Positions 8,513 through 16,448 of a stretch of DNA of 64,000 bases are shown here, piece by piece. The stretch is taken from assembly GCA_016871315.1 (NCBI GenBank), contig VFZE01000023.1:1-64000 (forward strand), given 5' to 3'. Each line of letters starts with the position of its first letter. Positions within the stretch are counted from its first letter, which is position 1. The translations under genes and the position numbers were made by a program. The notes under the pieces are model-generated. The model worked only from the letters and a program-made list of their open reading frames with translations. It ran no database searches and was not told the DNA's origin. The DNA is from Acidimicrobiia bacterium (GTDB taxonomy: Bacteria > Acidobacteriota > Terriglobia > Bryobacterales > Bryobacteraceae).

Positions 8513-8589
8513 TGGTCGGGGCGGGCAGATTCGAACTGCCGACCCCCTGCGCCCAAGGCAGGTGCGCTACCAGGCTGCGCTACGCCCCG
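8513..8589 (-). tRNA. tRNA-Pro(UGG)
   Basis: The minus strand folds as a cloverleaf. The acceptor arm CGGGGCG (8589-8583) pairs with CGCCCCG (8523-8517). The D-arm contains AGCGCAGCCTGGTAGCGC, the anticodon stem CCTGC/GCAGG encloses loop CTTGGGC with anticodon TGG, and the T-arm contains GTTCGAATC. Discriminator A at 8516 is followed by an encoded CCA (8515-8513). The 3' end faces the accessory region at 1-8,512, the side on which tyrosine recombinases usually integrate islands. Confidence 0.97.
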
Positions 8590-8674
8590 ACTGTTGAACT
8601 CCCGCCACTTCTCATCCTAGCATCCCTACGGCCAATCAGCTGCGCTTGGCCGGCAGTCCGCAGTCACTGGAGAG

Positions 8675-10159
8675 TTATTCAACCAAGTGATACCGCTCCT
8701 GCCTCCTCAACACCCAGCTTCTCTTGCCAGTCCCGTCCAATGCCGCGTCCTCTTCGAGTGACACCGTCACCGCTTGCCCGCCCCATTCCGGTACCGCGCT
8801 TGTCGTGTTCAACTCAATCGAATACCAGCTGCTGGGAATGATCGGCACATCACCCCGGCCGGCCACGCCTTCCTGGCGGTCATACAGTCCGATCAGCGGC
8901 CCGGCGCCGTGACCATGATCGCCGACCGGATGCGTGTAGATTTTGCCCTCGATGCCTTCCTTCCTCATCTGCGCGAGCATGGCCGCCAGCGCCGCGTTGC
9001 CGGTGCGGCCGGGTTCCAATTGCTCGAGCACGATCTCTTGAAGACGGTTGGAGCGGCGCAGCGCGGCCTTGAGACCAGCCGGAACATCGGCTTCTCCTTC
9101 GCGAAGCACGTACCCCATATGTTGTGTATCGGTGGCCAGGCCCATGGCGACGATGCCGAAGTCGGTGTGCAACAGGTCGCCGCGCTCGATCACCACGTCC
9201 GGAGACCGGCCCAGCGCGCCGGTGCCTTCTCTCATCGGCGTTCCGCCTTTACGCTGTGCGCTGACCGAGGGTTGGAACCAGGTGCCCAGACCTTGGCGCG
9301 CAACCTGCTCGCGCAGCCACCAGACCACGTCGGCCGTCGTGGTCTTGCCGGGAACGATTACCTCCGAAGAAAAGGCGCGCGCGATCAGTCCGTGCACGAT
9401 GCGCATCATCTCGCGATAGTAGGGCAGCATCTCCGGCAACCGCGTTTCCAGGTATTGGAGCGGCAGCAGCTCGGCGGGAATGATGCGCGCCGTCCACTTG
9501 GGTCCGAGCGCCGCTTCCAGCGTTTCACGTTCGCCGGAGGAGAGTCCGTCGGAGAAGGCATGCGTGCGGGAAATGTTGACGGCGATGCGCGACGGGTTCC
9601 GTTCCTCGACAATCTTGCGGAGCGCGGCCATTTGAGCTTCCAGATACAGCTCACGCCCCGGGTTATCGGGATCGCGTAGGGACGTGTAGAGGCCGCCGTG
9701 GTCCCCGCCGCCCAGGGCCAGACGCTCCGCACCGTGGAAGATAAAGATGGTGCGCCGGCGCGCGGCGAAGGTGGTAGGCGAGACCAGCGCGCGGAAGACC
9801 GGATCCTCGTTGTATTCGCGCATCATGACGATCCACATCGGCACGTCATGTTTGCGCATCAGTGCGGGCAGAACCTGGTTCAGGCGCTGAGACAGCCACT
9901 CCTGCTGAATGCGCGCCTGTTCGCGCAGCGGGGGGAGCGTTGGCGGCTGGGCAAGCAGCGGGAGAGAAGCCAGGATAAGGCCGAGGGCGGTAACTCCCGC
10001 CTTCTCCCTCGCCCGGCGAAACTCTTCATGGAGTTCTGCCATCTTTCGCAACTGTTCCACACGTTCGGTAACCGTCAACTTGAGGTTGGCCCGGATCAGG
10101 GTCCGATCGATGCTCTTCTCATACTCCTCGATCACGGGGTCGCGATAAGCGTCCGGCAT
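8675..10159 (-). CDS. M24-family metallopeptidase (Xaa-Pro aminopeptidase-like) with fused N-terminal extension
   Basis: The C-terminal ~230 residues form an M24 'pita-bread' peptidase. Dinuclear metal ligands are visible: Asp in 'LLHTDFGI', Asp in 'ATDTQHMG', His in 'GDHGHGAGP', Glu in 'SIELNTT' (~449) and Glu in 'VSLEEDA' (~470). A creatinase-like N-domain precedes it. Residues ~56-72 ('VTALGLILASLPLLAQ') look like a signal peptide without its own Met. Residues 1-55 instead resemble a small cytoplasmic protein type ('DRTLIRANLKLTVTERVEQL') that normally stands alone, often beside nucleotidyltransferases. The ORF therefore looks like an in-frame fusion, with the secreted peptidase's start codon lost. 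Export would be impaired unless an internal start is used. Substrate is unknown; the family cleaves N-terminal X-Pro or dipeptides. Confidence 0.85.
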   Translation of the reverse strand: MPDAYRDPVIEEYEKSIDRTLIRANLKLTVTERVEQLRKMAELHEEFRRAREKAGVTALGLILASLPLLAQPPTLPPLREQARIQQEWLSQRLNQVLPALMRKHDVPMWIVMMREYNEDPVFRALVSPTTFAARRRTIFIFHGAERLALGGGDHGGLYTSLRDPDNPGRELYLEAQMAALRKIVEERNPSRIAVNISRTHAFSDGLSSGERETLEAALGPKWTARIIPAELLPLQYLETRLPEMLPYYREMMRIVHGLIARAFSSEVIVPGKTTTADVVWWLREQVARQGLGTWFQPSVSAQRKGGTPMREGTGALGRSPDVVIERGDLLHTDFGIVAMGLATDTQHMGYVLREGEADVPAGLKAALRRSNRLQEIVLEQLEPGRTGNAALAAMLAQMRKEGIEGKIYTHPVGDHGHGAGPLIGLYDRQEGVAGRGDVPIIPSSWYSIELNTTSAVPEWGGQAVTVSLEEDAALDGTGKRSWVLRRQERYHLVE

Positions 10160-10223
10160 TCCAGGGAATCCTGGGACCCATTCTAACCTCCCGTGTCTTC
10201 TTGAGCGGGATTGCCCTGCGCCG

Positions 10224-10556
10224 TCAGCGCTTCTTCCCGCGGGCGGCCTTCGCCTTCTTCTTCCGCGCGGCGGCCTTCGCCTTCGGCACGATTACCTTGT
10301 GCACCGGCATCACGGTCGGCTGTCCTGGGTCGATCCCGAGTTGTTGCAGGATGGGCATCAGCTTCTTCCCGAACTTGTCGAACGCCGCCTGCGATGTCCA
10401 GACATCGAATACCATCAGTTTGTCCTTCGGGCCAAACGACACATGGTACGAACGCCCGGCTGGCTTCCCCGCCCCAGCCTTCTTCAATAGTTTGATGCAC
10501 TCGTCGTATTTTTCCGCCGGCATCGCCGGAGGAGCGAAGTAAATCCCGATTGCCAT
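10224..10556 (-). CDS. ABM-like alpha/beta-barrel protein with lysine-rich tail
   Basis: The start at 10556 is chosen because AGGATAAGG lies just before it; the open frame extends upstream without a good ribosome site. The 110-residue product has a ferredoxin-like dimeric alpha/beta-barrel core ('SYHVSFGPKDKLMVFDVW', 'AAFDKFGKKLMPILQQLG') of the kind found in antibiotic-biosynthesis-monooxygenase and related proteins. The last ~22 residues are only Ala, Lys, Arg, Pro and Gly ('PKAKAAARKKKAKAARGKKR'), a histone-H1-like tail that could bind nucleic acid. It has no signal peptide. The enzymatic role is not established; 'monooxygenase' is a fold label only. Confidence 0.75.
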   Translation of the reverse strand: MAIGIYFAPPAMPAEKYDECIKLLKKAGAGKPAGRSYHVSFGPKDKLMVFDVWTSQAAFDKFGKKLMPILQQLGIDPGQPTVMPVHKVIVPKAKAAARKKKAKAARGKKR

Positions 10557-10677
10557 GATCCTTATCCTCTTTCTGGTTTCTTGTGATTTAGCACCGCCGG
10601 ACTGGCGGCGGCTCATTCCAATGCAGATTCCATCGCCCATTATCGCCCGGCTTCAAACTCAAAAGCGCTCCGTCCGC

Positions 10678-11796
10678 TCAACCAAACCGCTTGTCGTAGC
10701 AGTGCGCCAGCACACGTCCCGTTCCTCCTATAGATTCCGCGAACTTCCTGGATCGGGTATTCTCTTCATTCACAGGATAGTAAAACGCTTCCTTGAAGCC
10801 TAGATCCTCGTATCTCCGGTAGAGCGCCACGGCGAGGGCATGAGCAAGCCCGGTTCCTCGATAGGCCGGCAAGGCGCCTATGCCAAGTAGTCCCGCTCTC
10901 CGATACAGGCGCGAGGTAAGCATCAGCCGGATCACCTGCGGCAAGCCGACTTTCCCCTTGAACGAGCGAAACAACGGCGTCCAGTCGGGCATGCCCAGGC
11001 AGAACCCGGCCGTCTGGCCGTTCACTTCGCCGATCAGCATTTGATGCGGGTCGAGCATGGACTTCATCGGATCAAAGGCCTCGTGAAACTCGGCGATGGT
11101 CATGGGGTGAAACTCCCACTCGTCCTCGAAGGTCTTGTTGAATACGGCGAGGAAGGTTTCCAATTCGCGGTCCCAGCGCTTCTTATCGATAGGCCGGACG
11201 ATGACGCCCTTCGCTTCCGAGGCGCGGCGCTTTGTCGCTTGGTATTCCCGCGACGCGAAGTCCACCGTGTAATACCAAAGTGGATAGCTCCCTTCGTAAC
11301 CGAGTCCGGCGAGATACTCCTTGTAGTAGGGGGGCTGCCAGAGAAAGGGAAAGATCGGGTCCTCATCAAAGGCGGCCGATCGGACACCTATGCCCAGAAT
11401 CGCCGCTCCATTGAAGGGAGCGACGATGTGATCCACTCCGCGGTCTCTCAACCATGTCTCGGCGCGCTCGAACATGGCGCGCACCCCCGCATCCTCGCCG
11501 GGCAGCGCGCTGAACCACCCGATGAATCCTCGCTTGACGTTCTTGGCTTTTTGATACCTGCGATTGATCAGCGCGGCGCACCGGGCCACATCGCGGCCAC
11601 CGTTCGACGCCGTGAACAACACGTGCTCCATCTCACGGAAAAACTCCGATCGCCCGGACAGAGCTTTGATCACATCGGCGTCGATCTCGGAAACGTATGG
11701 AGGGTTGGACCCGACCCATTGGCGCTCCAGGGCAACGAAGCTCTTCAGCCCTTTCTCATCGGTTGTCGCGATCTCTCTGACGCTGGTTTCGCTCAT
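10678..11796 (-). CDS. GNAT-type N-acetyltransferase-like protein (YghO-like)
   Basis: The 372-residue protein has a C-terminal GNAT fold. The acetyl-CoA pyrophosphate loop is in 'LGIGALPAYRGTGLAHALA' (~residues 310-330) and the closing strand in 'FYYPVNEENTRSRKFAESIG'. The N-terminal half ('FVALERQWVGSNPPYVSEID', 'FIGWFSALPGEDAGVRAMFE') matches the larger bacterial family that includes E. coli YghO, whose substrate is unknown. There is no signal peptide or membrane segment. It sits 3 bases downstream of the UxaA gene stop, so it may be co-transcribed with it, but no functional link is evident. Confidence 0.75.
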   Translation of the reverse strand: MSETSVREIATTDEKGLKSFVALERQWVGSNPPYVSEIDADVIKALSGRSEFFREMEHVLFTASNGGRDVARCAALINRRYQKAKNVKRGFIGWFSALPGEDAGVRAMFERAETWLRDRGVDHIVAPFNGAAILGIGVRSAAFDEDPIFPFLWQPPYYKEYLAGLGYEGSYPLWYYTVDFASREYQATKRRASEAKGVIVRPIDKKRWDRELETFLAVFNKTFEDEWEFHPMTIAEFHEAFDPMKSMLDPHQMLIGEVNGQTAGFCLGMPDWTPLFRSFKGKVGLPQVIRLMLTSRLYRRAGLLGIGALPAYRGTGLAHALAVALYRRYEDLGFKEAFYYPVNEENTRSRKFAESIGGTGRVLAHCYDKRFG

Positions 11797-11799
11797 ATA

Positions 11800-13359
11800 T
11801 CAGGTAACCGGCCCTGGATTGAACGGCGCGAGGGTATTATGCAAACCCCAGTGGTCGGCCCAGGTCTTCTTGCGGCCGGAGGCGACCTCCAGGATCAGGC
11901 GGAACATCTCCCAGCCGACCGACTCGATCGTAGCCTCGCCGGTGGCGATGCGGCCTGCGTCGATGTCGATCAGGTCGTGCCAGCGCTCCGCCAGCGCGGT
12001 GCGGGAGCTCACCTTAATGACCGGCACCAGCGCCAGGCCGTAGGGTGAACCTTCGCCGGTGGTGAAGATGTGCACGTTCATCGCCGAGGCGAGTTGCTCG
12101 GTGCCGCAGATGAAGTCGGAGGCGGGGGTGGCGGCGAAGATCAGGCCCTTCGATGCCGGCCGCTCGCCGGGTGCGGCGACGCCCATCAGCGCCGAGGCGC
12201 CGGCCTTGGCCACCGAGCCCAGCGCCTTCTCGACGACGTTGGACAGGCCGCCGCGCTTGTTGCCGGGCGTCGGGTTGGCGCTGCGGTCGGCCGAGCCGCG
12301 GGCGAGATAGTCGTCGTACCACTTCATTTCGCGGATCAGGTCGCGGCCCACCTGCTCGTTCACGGCGCGCGGCGTGAGCAGGTGTACCGCGTCGCGCACC
12401 TCCGTCACTTCGCTGAACATCACCGTCCCTCCGGCGCGAACCAGCAGGTCCGCCGCGAAGCCGACGGCCGGGTTGCATGTCACGCCGGAAAAAGCATCGC
12501 TGCCGCCGCACTGCAGGCCGACGGAGAGATCCGAAGCCGGACAAGTGTGGCGGCGGCGCTGGTCGAGTTCGGCCAGCCGCTTTTCGGCGAAGCGCATGAT
12601 GGCGGCGATGATGTCGCCAAACCCGCGATGTTCGTGGTCCTGCAGCCGGATTACGTAGGGGTCCGCCTCAAGCACAGGGAACAAGGCGGCGCCGGCCGGC
12701 CGCAGGTTTTGATCCGGCAGCAGGCGCGCCGGCTGGAGCTTCTCGCATCCCAGGCTCACAACCAGCGGCGCACCGCCGATGTTGGGATGCAGGCTGATGT
12801 TCTTCAGCGTGCGGATGGGGACGGCCGCTCCGGGAGCGTCGATGGCCACGCCGCAGCCGTATGTGTGCGTGAGGGCCACCACGTCATCGACATTCGAAAA
12901 GCGCGGCAGAATCTCCGCCTTGATGCGGCGCACGGCGTAGTCCACCGTCGGCGCGACGCATTGCACGGTAGTGGTAATGCCGAGGATGTTCTTGGTGCCG
13001 GCAGTGCCGTCTGGGTTCCGGTAGCCTTCGAAGGTGTAGCCTTCCAGCCGCGGCAGCGGCGCCGGGATGGCCGTCGCGAGCGGCAGCTCATCCAGCGCCG
13101 GAGGTTCCGGCAACTCCAGCATCTCCTCGCGCACCCAATGGCCGGCCTCCACGGCGCGGTTGGCGTACCCGATGGTCTGTCCGTAGCGAACCACAGGTTG
13201 TCCCGCGGCGATCGCCGCAAGCGCTACCTTGTGCGATTGCGGAATCGCTTCGGCCAGCTTCAGCCCGCTTTCGAAAACAGATCCCGCGGGCAGGCCGTCC
13301 GGATTGACGATGATTGCAACGTTATCGGAGGGATGAACCTGTACGCAGAGCGGCTTCAT
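11800..13359 (-). CDS. Altronate/galactarate dehydratase (UxaA/GarD family)
   Basis: With the ATG at 13359, which overlaps the upstream stop as ATGA, the product has 519 residues, close to UxaA and GarD lengths. Residues 1-~100 are the SAF domain ('[20 protein letters not shown]', '[20 protein letters not shown]'). The rest is the catalytic domain, including '[17 protein letters not shown]', '[10 protein letters not shown]', 'LGCEKLQ' and '[12 protein letters not shown]', whose cysteines and His are the expected Fe2+-binding region. The family dehydrates altronate or galactarate to 2-keto-3-deoxy acids in uronate and sugar-acid catabolism. Which substrate applies cannot be decided here. The preceding gene is a DUF5060-type carbohydrate-associated protein, consistent with polysaccharide or sugar-acid use. 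Confidence 0.92.
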   Translation of the reverse strand: MKPLCVQVHPSDNVAIIVNPDGLPAGSVFESGLKLAEAIPQSHKVALAAIAAGQPVVRYGQTIGYANRAVEAGHWVREEMLELPEPPALDELPLATAIPAPLPRLEGYTFEGYRNPDGTAGTKNILGITTTVQCVAPTVDYAVRRIKAEILPRFSNVDDVVALTHTYGCGVAIDAPGAAVPIRTLKNISLHPNIGGAPLVVSLGCEKLQPARLLPDQNLRPAGAALFPVLEADPYVIRLQDHEHRGFGDIIAAIMRFAEKRLAELDQRRRHTCPASDLSVGLQCGGSDAFSGVTCNPAVGFAADLLVRAGGTVMFSEVTEVRDAVHLLTPRAVNEQVGRDLIREMKWYDDYLARGSADRSANPTPGNKRGGLSNVVEKALGSVAKAGASALMGVAAPGERPASKGLIFAATPASDFICGTEQLASAMNVHIFTTGEGSPYGLALVPVIKVSSRTALAERWHDLIDIDAGRIATGEATIESVGWEMFRLILEVASGRKKTWADHWGLHNTLAPFNPGPVT

Positions 13360-14279
13360 CGTGTGCTTGTCACCAATACCGCCCAGTCGGAGTCGCGGTC
13401 TGAGGGCGGCGTGCCGAGCGATTTCTCTCCGGGTCCGGCTACCGTGGCGGTGGAGCCCGCTTTCAACGGGCCGCCTCCGCGCGGGTTGAACCACTGCACG
13501 CGATAGGAGCCGGATTCCAGTTTCAGCTTCGGCGCGCCCCCGTTCGGGGCGTAGACGGCATAGACTTCCCCCGGCTTGGCCAGCACCCAGTTGCCTTCGG
13601 AAAGCGAATCGTTCGGCGACATCTCCTGGAACGGCAGATGGCGGCGGAAAAACTCAATCGCGTGGCGGGTCTCATCCCACATCGCATCGCGCGAGCGGAA
13701 CTCTTCGAGCGATACGTCGCTGTGCGGGAACTTGTACCCGAAGTACCATTCGACTCCACTGCCGCCGGCGCTCCAGTCCTTGGCGTGCGGCTCGTAGCGG
13801 TGGATGAAAGGCTTACCGGTCGATTCGCGCCCGCCCGCGAAGGTGGCGTCGGTGTCGAACGTATCGTCGAACCCGTAATAGGCAAGAAAGTTTTCCGGGC
13901 TATCGGCGCCGCCCTTGAGGAAGTATTCGCCATTGCCCGCATGGCGAAGATAGTGGCCGCCGGCATAAGGGAGCAGTCCTTTGGCATGGTAGCCCGGCGC
14001 GTTGGAGTCTGCCGCGCCAATGGAGAAGGAGCCGGAGACGCCATCGGGAGCAACCGGCGCACCGGCATCGGGCTCCATCGACACAGCGACGTCCGTGCCG
14101 CGGCGGAAGCTGGCCGCGTAGCGCCAGTGGCCGGCCAGATTCGGCGTCGCGTCTTCGGTCGCAGGCGGTCCGTCGAAGCTGATGGTGAGCGGTTGCCACA
14201 CCTTCAGCGGGCCCACCACTTTCGGCGCCGCCGCGGCGGTGATTGCGGCGGCGAACAGGCAGATGGCGATTCTATTCAT
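13356..14279 (-). CDS. DUF5060 family protein lacking its central domain
   Basis: The ATG at 14279 opens a signal peptide ('[20 protein letters not shown]') and the product has 307 residues. The N-terminal part is the DUF5060 beta-sandwich ('[20 protein letters not shown]', then '[13 protein letters not shown]' and '[12 protein letters not shown]'). The end is the C-terminal section of the same family ('[20 protein letters not shown]', '[12 protein letters not shown]', 'YRVQWFNPR'), a putative collagen-binding-like module. In family members these ends flank a glycoside-hydrolase-like barrel of several hundred residues. Here they join directly after 'HAKDW', in frame, so any catalytic activity should be gone. 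The stop overlaps the UxaA-type gene and the start overlaps the OsmC-like gene stop, so it still sits in an intact operon. Confidence 0.75.
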   Translation of the reverse strand: MNRIAICLFAAAITAAAAPKVVGPLKVWQPLTISFDGPPATEDATPNLAGHWRYAASFRRGTDVAVSMEPDAGAPVAPDGVSGSFSIGAADSNAPGYHAKGLLPYAGGHYLRHAGNGEYFLKGGADSPENFLAYYGFDDTFDTDATFAGGRESTGKPFIHRYEPHAKDWSAGGSGVEWYFGYKFPHSDVSLEEFRSRDAMWDETRHAIEFFRRHLPFQEMSPNDSLSEGNWVLAKPGEVYAVYAPNGGAPKLKLESGSYRVQWFNPRGGGPLKAGSTATVAGPGEKSLGTPPSDRDSDWAVLVTSTR

Positions 14280-14745
14280 CGGGCGTGAAAACCAACTCCG
14301 TGGTGATTTGAATCGCGCCCCGGAGAGTGCGGTAGACGGGACATTTGTCCGCATAGAAGCCGTGGACGCGCTCGGCGGCTTCGCGGTGCCCGGCGGCGGC
14401 CTTCAGTTTCAGTACGGCGTGGATGCGCCGGATCACCAGAACGTTGTCCTCCAGTTCCACTTCTCCCACCGTTTCCGATTCCAATACGCCTTCACCGGCC
14501 GGGATTTGACGCGCCTCCAGCGCGCCTCCAAAGGTTCCCGTCAGTCAACCGCCGGCGGCGGCGACGATGTAGTCGAGCGTGGTGGCGTGCGCCTCGGCGA
14601 CATCGGGCGGAACTTTGTAGTGTTCGGCGATAGCGCCATGGACGCCGAAAAGCACCGGTTCAGATTCCGCCGGAAGCCAGGCGCGGCGCAGGGGACCTTT
14701 CACGCGCTCCAGGCGGACGTGGGAACGATAGGCGACTTCTGACAT
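14272..14745 (-). CDS. OsmC-like protein, candidate selenoprotein (in-frame UGA)
   Basis: Read through one in-frame TGA (14547-14545) this is a 157-residue OsmC/YhfA-type protein. The N-terminus 'MSEVAYRSHVRLERVKGPLR' leads to 'TTLDYIVAAAGG', then UGA (residue 67), then 'LTGTFGGALEARQIPAGEGV' and 'GEVELEDNVLVIRRIHAVLK', ending 'ELVFTPDE'. OsmC proteins have their redox-active Cys at the start of the long helix, after an A-A-G-G-like stretch, exactly where the UGA falls. The frame stays open and family-like to the true stop. OsmC-like selenoproteins are known from bacterial surveys. A suitable stem-loop follows the UGA. The alternative is a simple Cys-to-stop mutation (TGC/TGT to TGA). The family reduces organic hydroperoxides. 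It lies between folP and the DUF5060 gene. Confidence 0.7.
14501..14539 (-). promoter_or_regulatory. Candidate bacterial SECIS stem-loop
   Basis: Immediately 3' of the UGA the mRNA can form a 7-bp stem (14526-14520 with 14514-14508, one G-U pair) closed by a 5-base loop UGGAG. An outer stem, GGG (14539-14537) with CCC (14503-14501) and UUU with AAA, extends it. The loop starts 25 nt after the UGA and has G as its second base. Both fit the published bacterial SECIS model of a 16-37 nt distance with a G in the first two loop positions. The hairpin is GC-rich coding sequence, so chance is not excluded. Confidence 0.5.
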
Positions 14746-14768
14746 GACAAAGTCGAGTATACTGCGTG

Positions 14769-15617
14769 CTACTCAACGCGCGCGCGAAGCAGTGAGTCGG
14801 CCACTTGAATGGTGGGAATGAGGGGAGCGACGTCGTGGAGGCGGAGGATGTGAACTCCGTTCAGAATAGCGGCGGTGACAGCGGCGGCCGTTCCCATGAG
14901 AAGGCCTTCAGGAGTGGCTTGCGCGAGGAACGACTTGCGTGAGGGTCCGAGGTGGAGCGGCAGGTTGAGCTGGTGCAGATGATAGAGCTCGGTGATCAGG
15001 CGTGCCGATTCCTCCTTGCGCTTGCCGAAGCCGATGCCGGGATCGACGGCGATGCGCAGAGGATCGATACCCGCGCGCCGGGCGCGGTGCACGCTGGCAT
15101 CCAGTTCGCGCAACACCATGTTGACCGGATCGGGAACGGGCCCGAGCTTGGCCCAGGTGTCCGGCGTGCCTCGCATGTGGTTCACGATGAGGGCCGCGTC
15201 GTGCGTGGCGGCGGCCTTGGCGATCTGCGGGTCGAAGGTGAGTCCGGTAGGGTCGTTGATGATTTCGGCGCCCAGCTCCAGAGCGCGTTGCGCCACGGCG
15301 TACTTGTAGGTGTCAACCGAGATGGGAATCGTCAGCTTGCCCCGCAGGCGCTTCAGCACCGGCACCAGGCGGCGCAGTTCTTCCTCTTCGGAGATGCGCG
15401 TGGCGCCAGGGCGCGTCGATTCCGCGCCGATGTCGAGGATGTCTGCGCCTGCCTCTTCCAATTCGACGGCGCGCCCGAAGGCGCGATCGGGGTCCAGAAA
15501 CTGACCGCCGTCGGAGAAGGAGTCCGGTGTGACGTTAAGCACGGCCGCCACCAACGTTCGATCGCCAAGCTGCAGCTCGCGTTCTTTCAGTTTCCAGAGG
15601 AAGCGTTTGCGGGGCAT
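14769..15617 (-). CDS. folP: Dihydropteroate synthase
   Basis: The 282-residue enzyme condenses p-aminobenzoate with dihydropterin pyrophosphate in folate synthesis. Hallmarks are 'AAVLNVTPDSFSDGG' (residues ~24-38, pterin/PABA loop 1), 'DIGAESTRPGA' (loop 2), 'ISVDTYK', 'IINDPTG', 'RIAVDPGIGFGK' and the C-terminal 'GPSRKSFL' with the pyrophosphate-binding Lys-Ser region. Length and order are normal and no key residue is missing. It lies in the tyrS-led minus-strand run, 3 bases after the GNAT gene stop, and is followed by the OsmC-like gene 23 bases further on. Cytosolic. Confidence 0.97.
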   Translation of the reverse strand: MPRKRFLWKLKERELQLGDRTLVAAVLNVTPDSFSDGGQFLDPDRAFGRAVELEEAGADILDIGAESTRPGATRISEEEELRRLVPVLKRLRGKLTIPISVDTYKYAVAQRALELGAEIINDPTGLTFDPQIAKAAATHDAALIVNHMRGTPDTWAKLGPVPDPVNMVLRELDASVHRARRAGIDPLRIAVDPGIGFGKRKEESARLITELYHLHQLNLPLHLGPSRKSFLAQATPEGLLMGTAAAVTAAILNGVHILRLHDVAPLIPTIQVADSLLRARVE

Positions 15618-15620
15618 GGG

Positions 15621-16448
15621 TTAGCCGAGCTCGAAACCGGCGACGGCGTAAACGGCGGAATCGTTGGCCATGAAATAGGGGGCCGTGGGAGAAAGAGCCA
15701 TGCCCATGCGCGTCAGATGGCGGACCGGCTCAAACCCGTAGCGCCGCGCCAGTTCGACTGCCGGCTTGTTGTTGGGGAACAGGTCCCAAAAAACCTCTTC
15801 CTCGGGGTGGCGGGAAAGAAACCACTCCAGCACCAGCCGGGCCGATTCAAACGAGCGGGCGACGCACGGCCCGAAGTAACAGGCGTTGGCGCCGGGGCGT
15901 CCCATGGCGTAGGCGGACGTGGGAAGGCTGGCCGATTCGATCGAGGCAAGATCTTGAAGGAGGGCCGCCCGATTGGCGCCGAAGCCGCGGCGGTCGAGCA
16001 CGGGGTCGTGAATAAATGGATAGATGCCGTTGGGGGACTCGCCGTCGAATGGCGCCGGCGCGCGCCGCCACCGCTCGATGGGGGTTTCGGCGGTGAAGCC
16101 GAGTTCGGTGTAGATCGGCCGGCCCTCCTCGGTGGCGTCCAGCTTGATCCAGGAGGTTCCGCGGTAGCGGAGCAGGTCGATGGTGTGGCTCATCAGGGAA
16201 CGCGCAAAGCCCCGCTTGCGGTACTCGGGCAGAGTCAGCACCATGCCGATCCAGGCCAGTTCACGCCCGTACCGGATGGCCGTCGTCGAAGAGACGATTC
16301 TTCCGCCCTCCTCCACGCCGAGACAGCCTTCGGGCGCCAGCGCCAGCAGGCGCTGCCAGTCGTCAGCGGTCTGGTTCCACCCGGCGGCCCGGCTCAACTC
16401 CTGCAGATCGGGCAAATCGGCGGAACGCAACAAACGGAGTTCACTCAT
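15621..16448 (-). CDS. GNAT family N-acetyltransferase
   Basis: The ATG at 16448 overlaps the permease stop by 8 bases and begins 'MSELRLLRSADLPDLQELSR'. The first ~140 residues form a GNAT domain with the CoA-loop segment 'LTLPEYRKRGFARSLMSHTI' and a following 'ELGFTAETPIERWRR'. The second half (~150-275) is a further GNAT-like domain as in Eis-type and DUF1248-like two-domain acetyltransferases ('YFGPCVARSFESARLVLEWF', 'RRYGFEPVRHLTRMGMAL'). Substrate unknown. It is embedded between a permease and folP, with no obvious pathway link to either. Confidence 0.85.
   Translation of the reverse strand: MSELRLLRSADLPDLQELSRAAGWNQTADDWQRLLALAPEGCLGVEEGGRIVSSTTAIRYGRELAWIGMVLTLPEYRKRGFARSLMSHTIDLLRYRGTSWIKLDATEEGRPIYTELGFTAETPIERWRRAPAPFDGESPNGIYPFIHDPVLDRRGFGANRAALLQDLASIESASLPTSAYAMGRPGANACYFGPCVARSFESARLVLEWFLSRHPEEEVFWDLFPNNKPAVELARRYGFEPVRHLTRMGMALSPTAPYFMANDSAVYAVAGFELG

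Noticed and set aside
8513-8535. Direct repeat of the tRNA-Pro 3' end as an att site
   Set aside because: I found no second copy of the T-arm and acceptor sequence in the window; the other boundary may be left of base 1.
14272-14484. The OsmC half at 14272-14484 as a separate small gene
   Set aside because: It has no ribosome site, begins in the middle of the OsmC fold and is in the same frame as the upstream half, so one gene with an in-frame UGA is the better reading.
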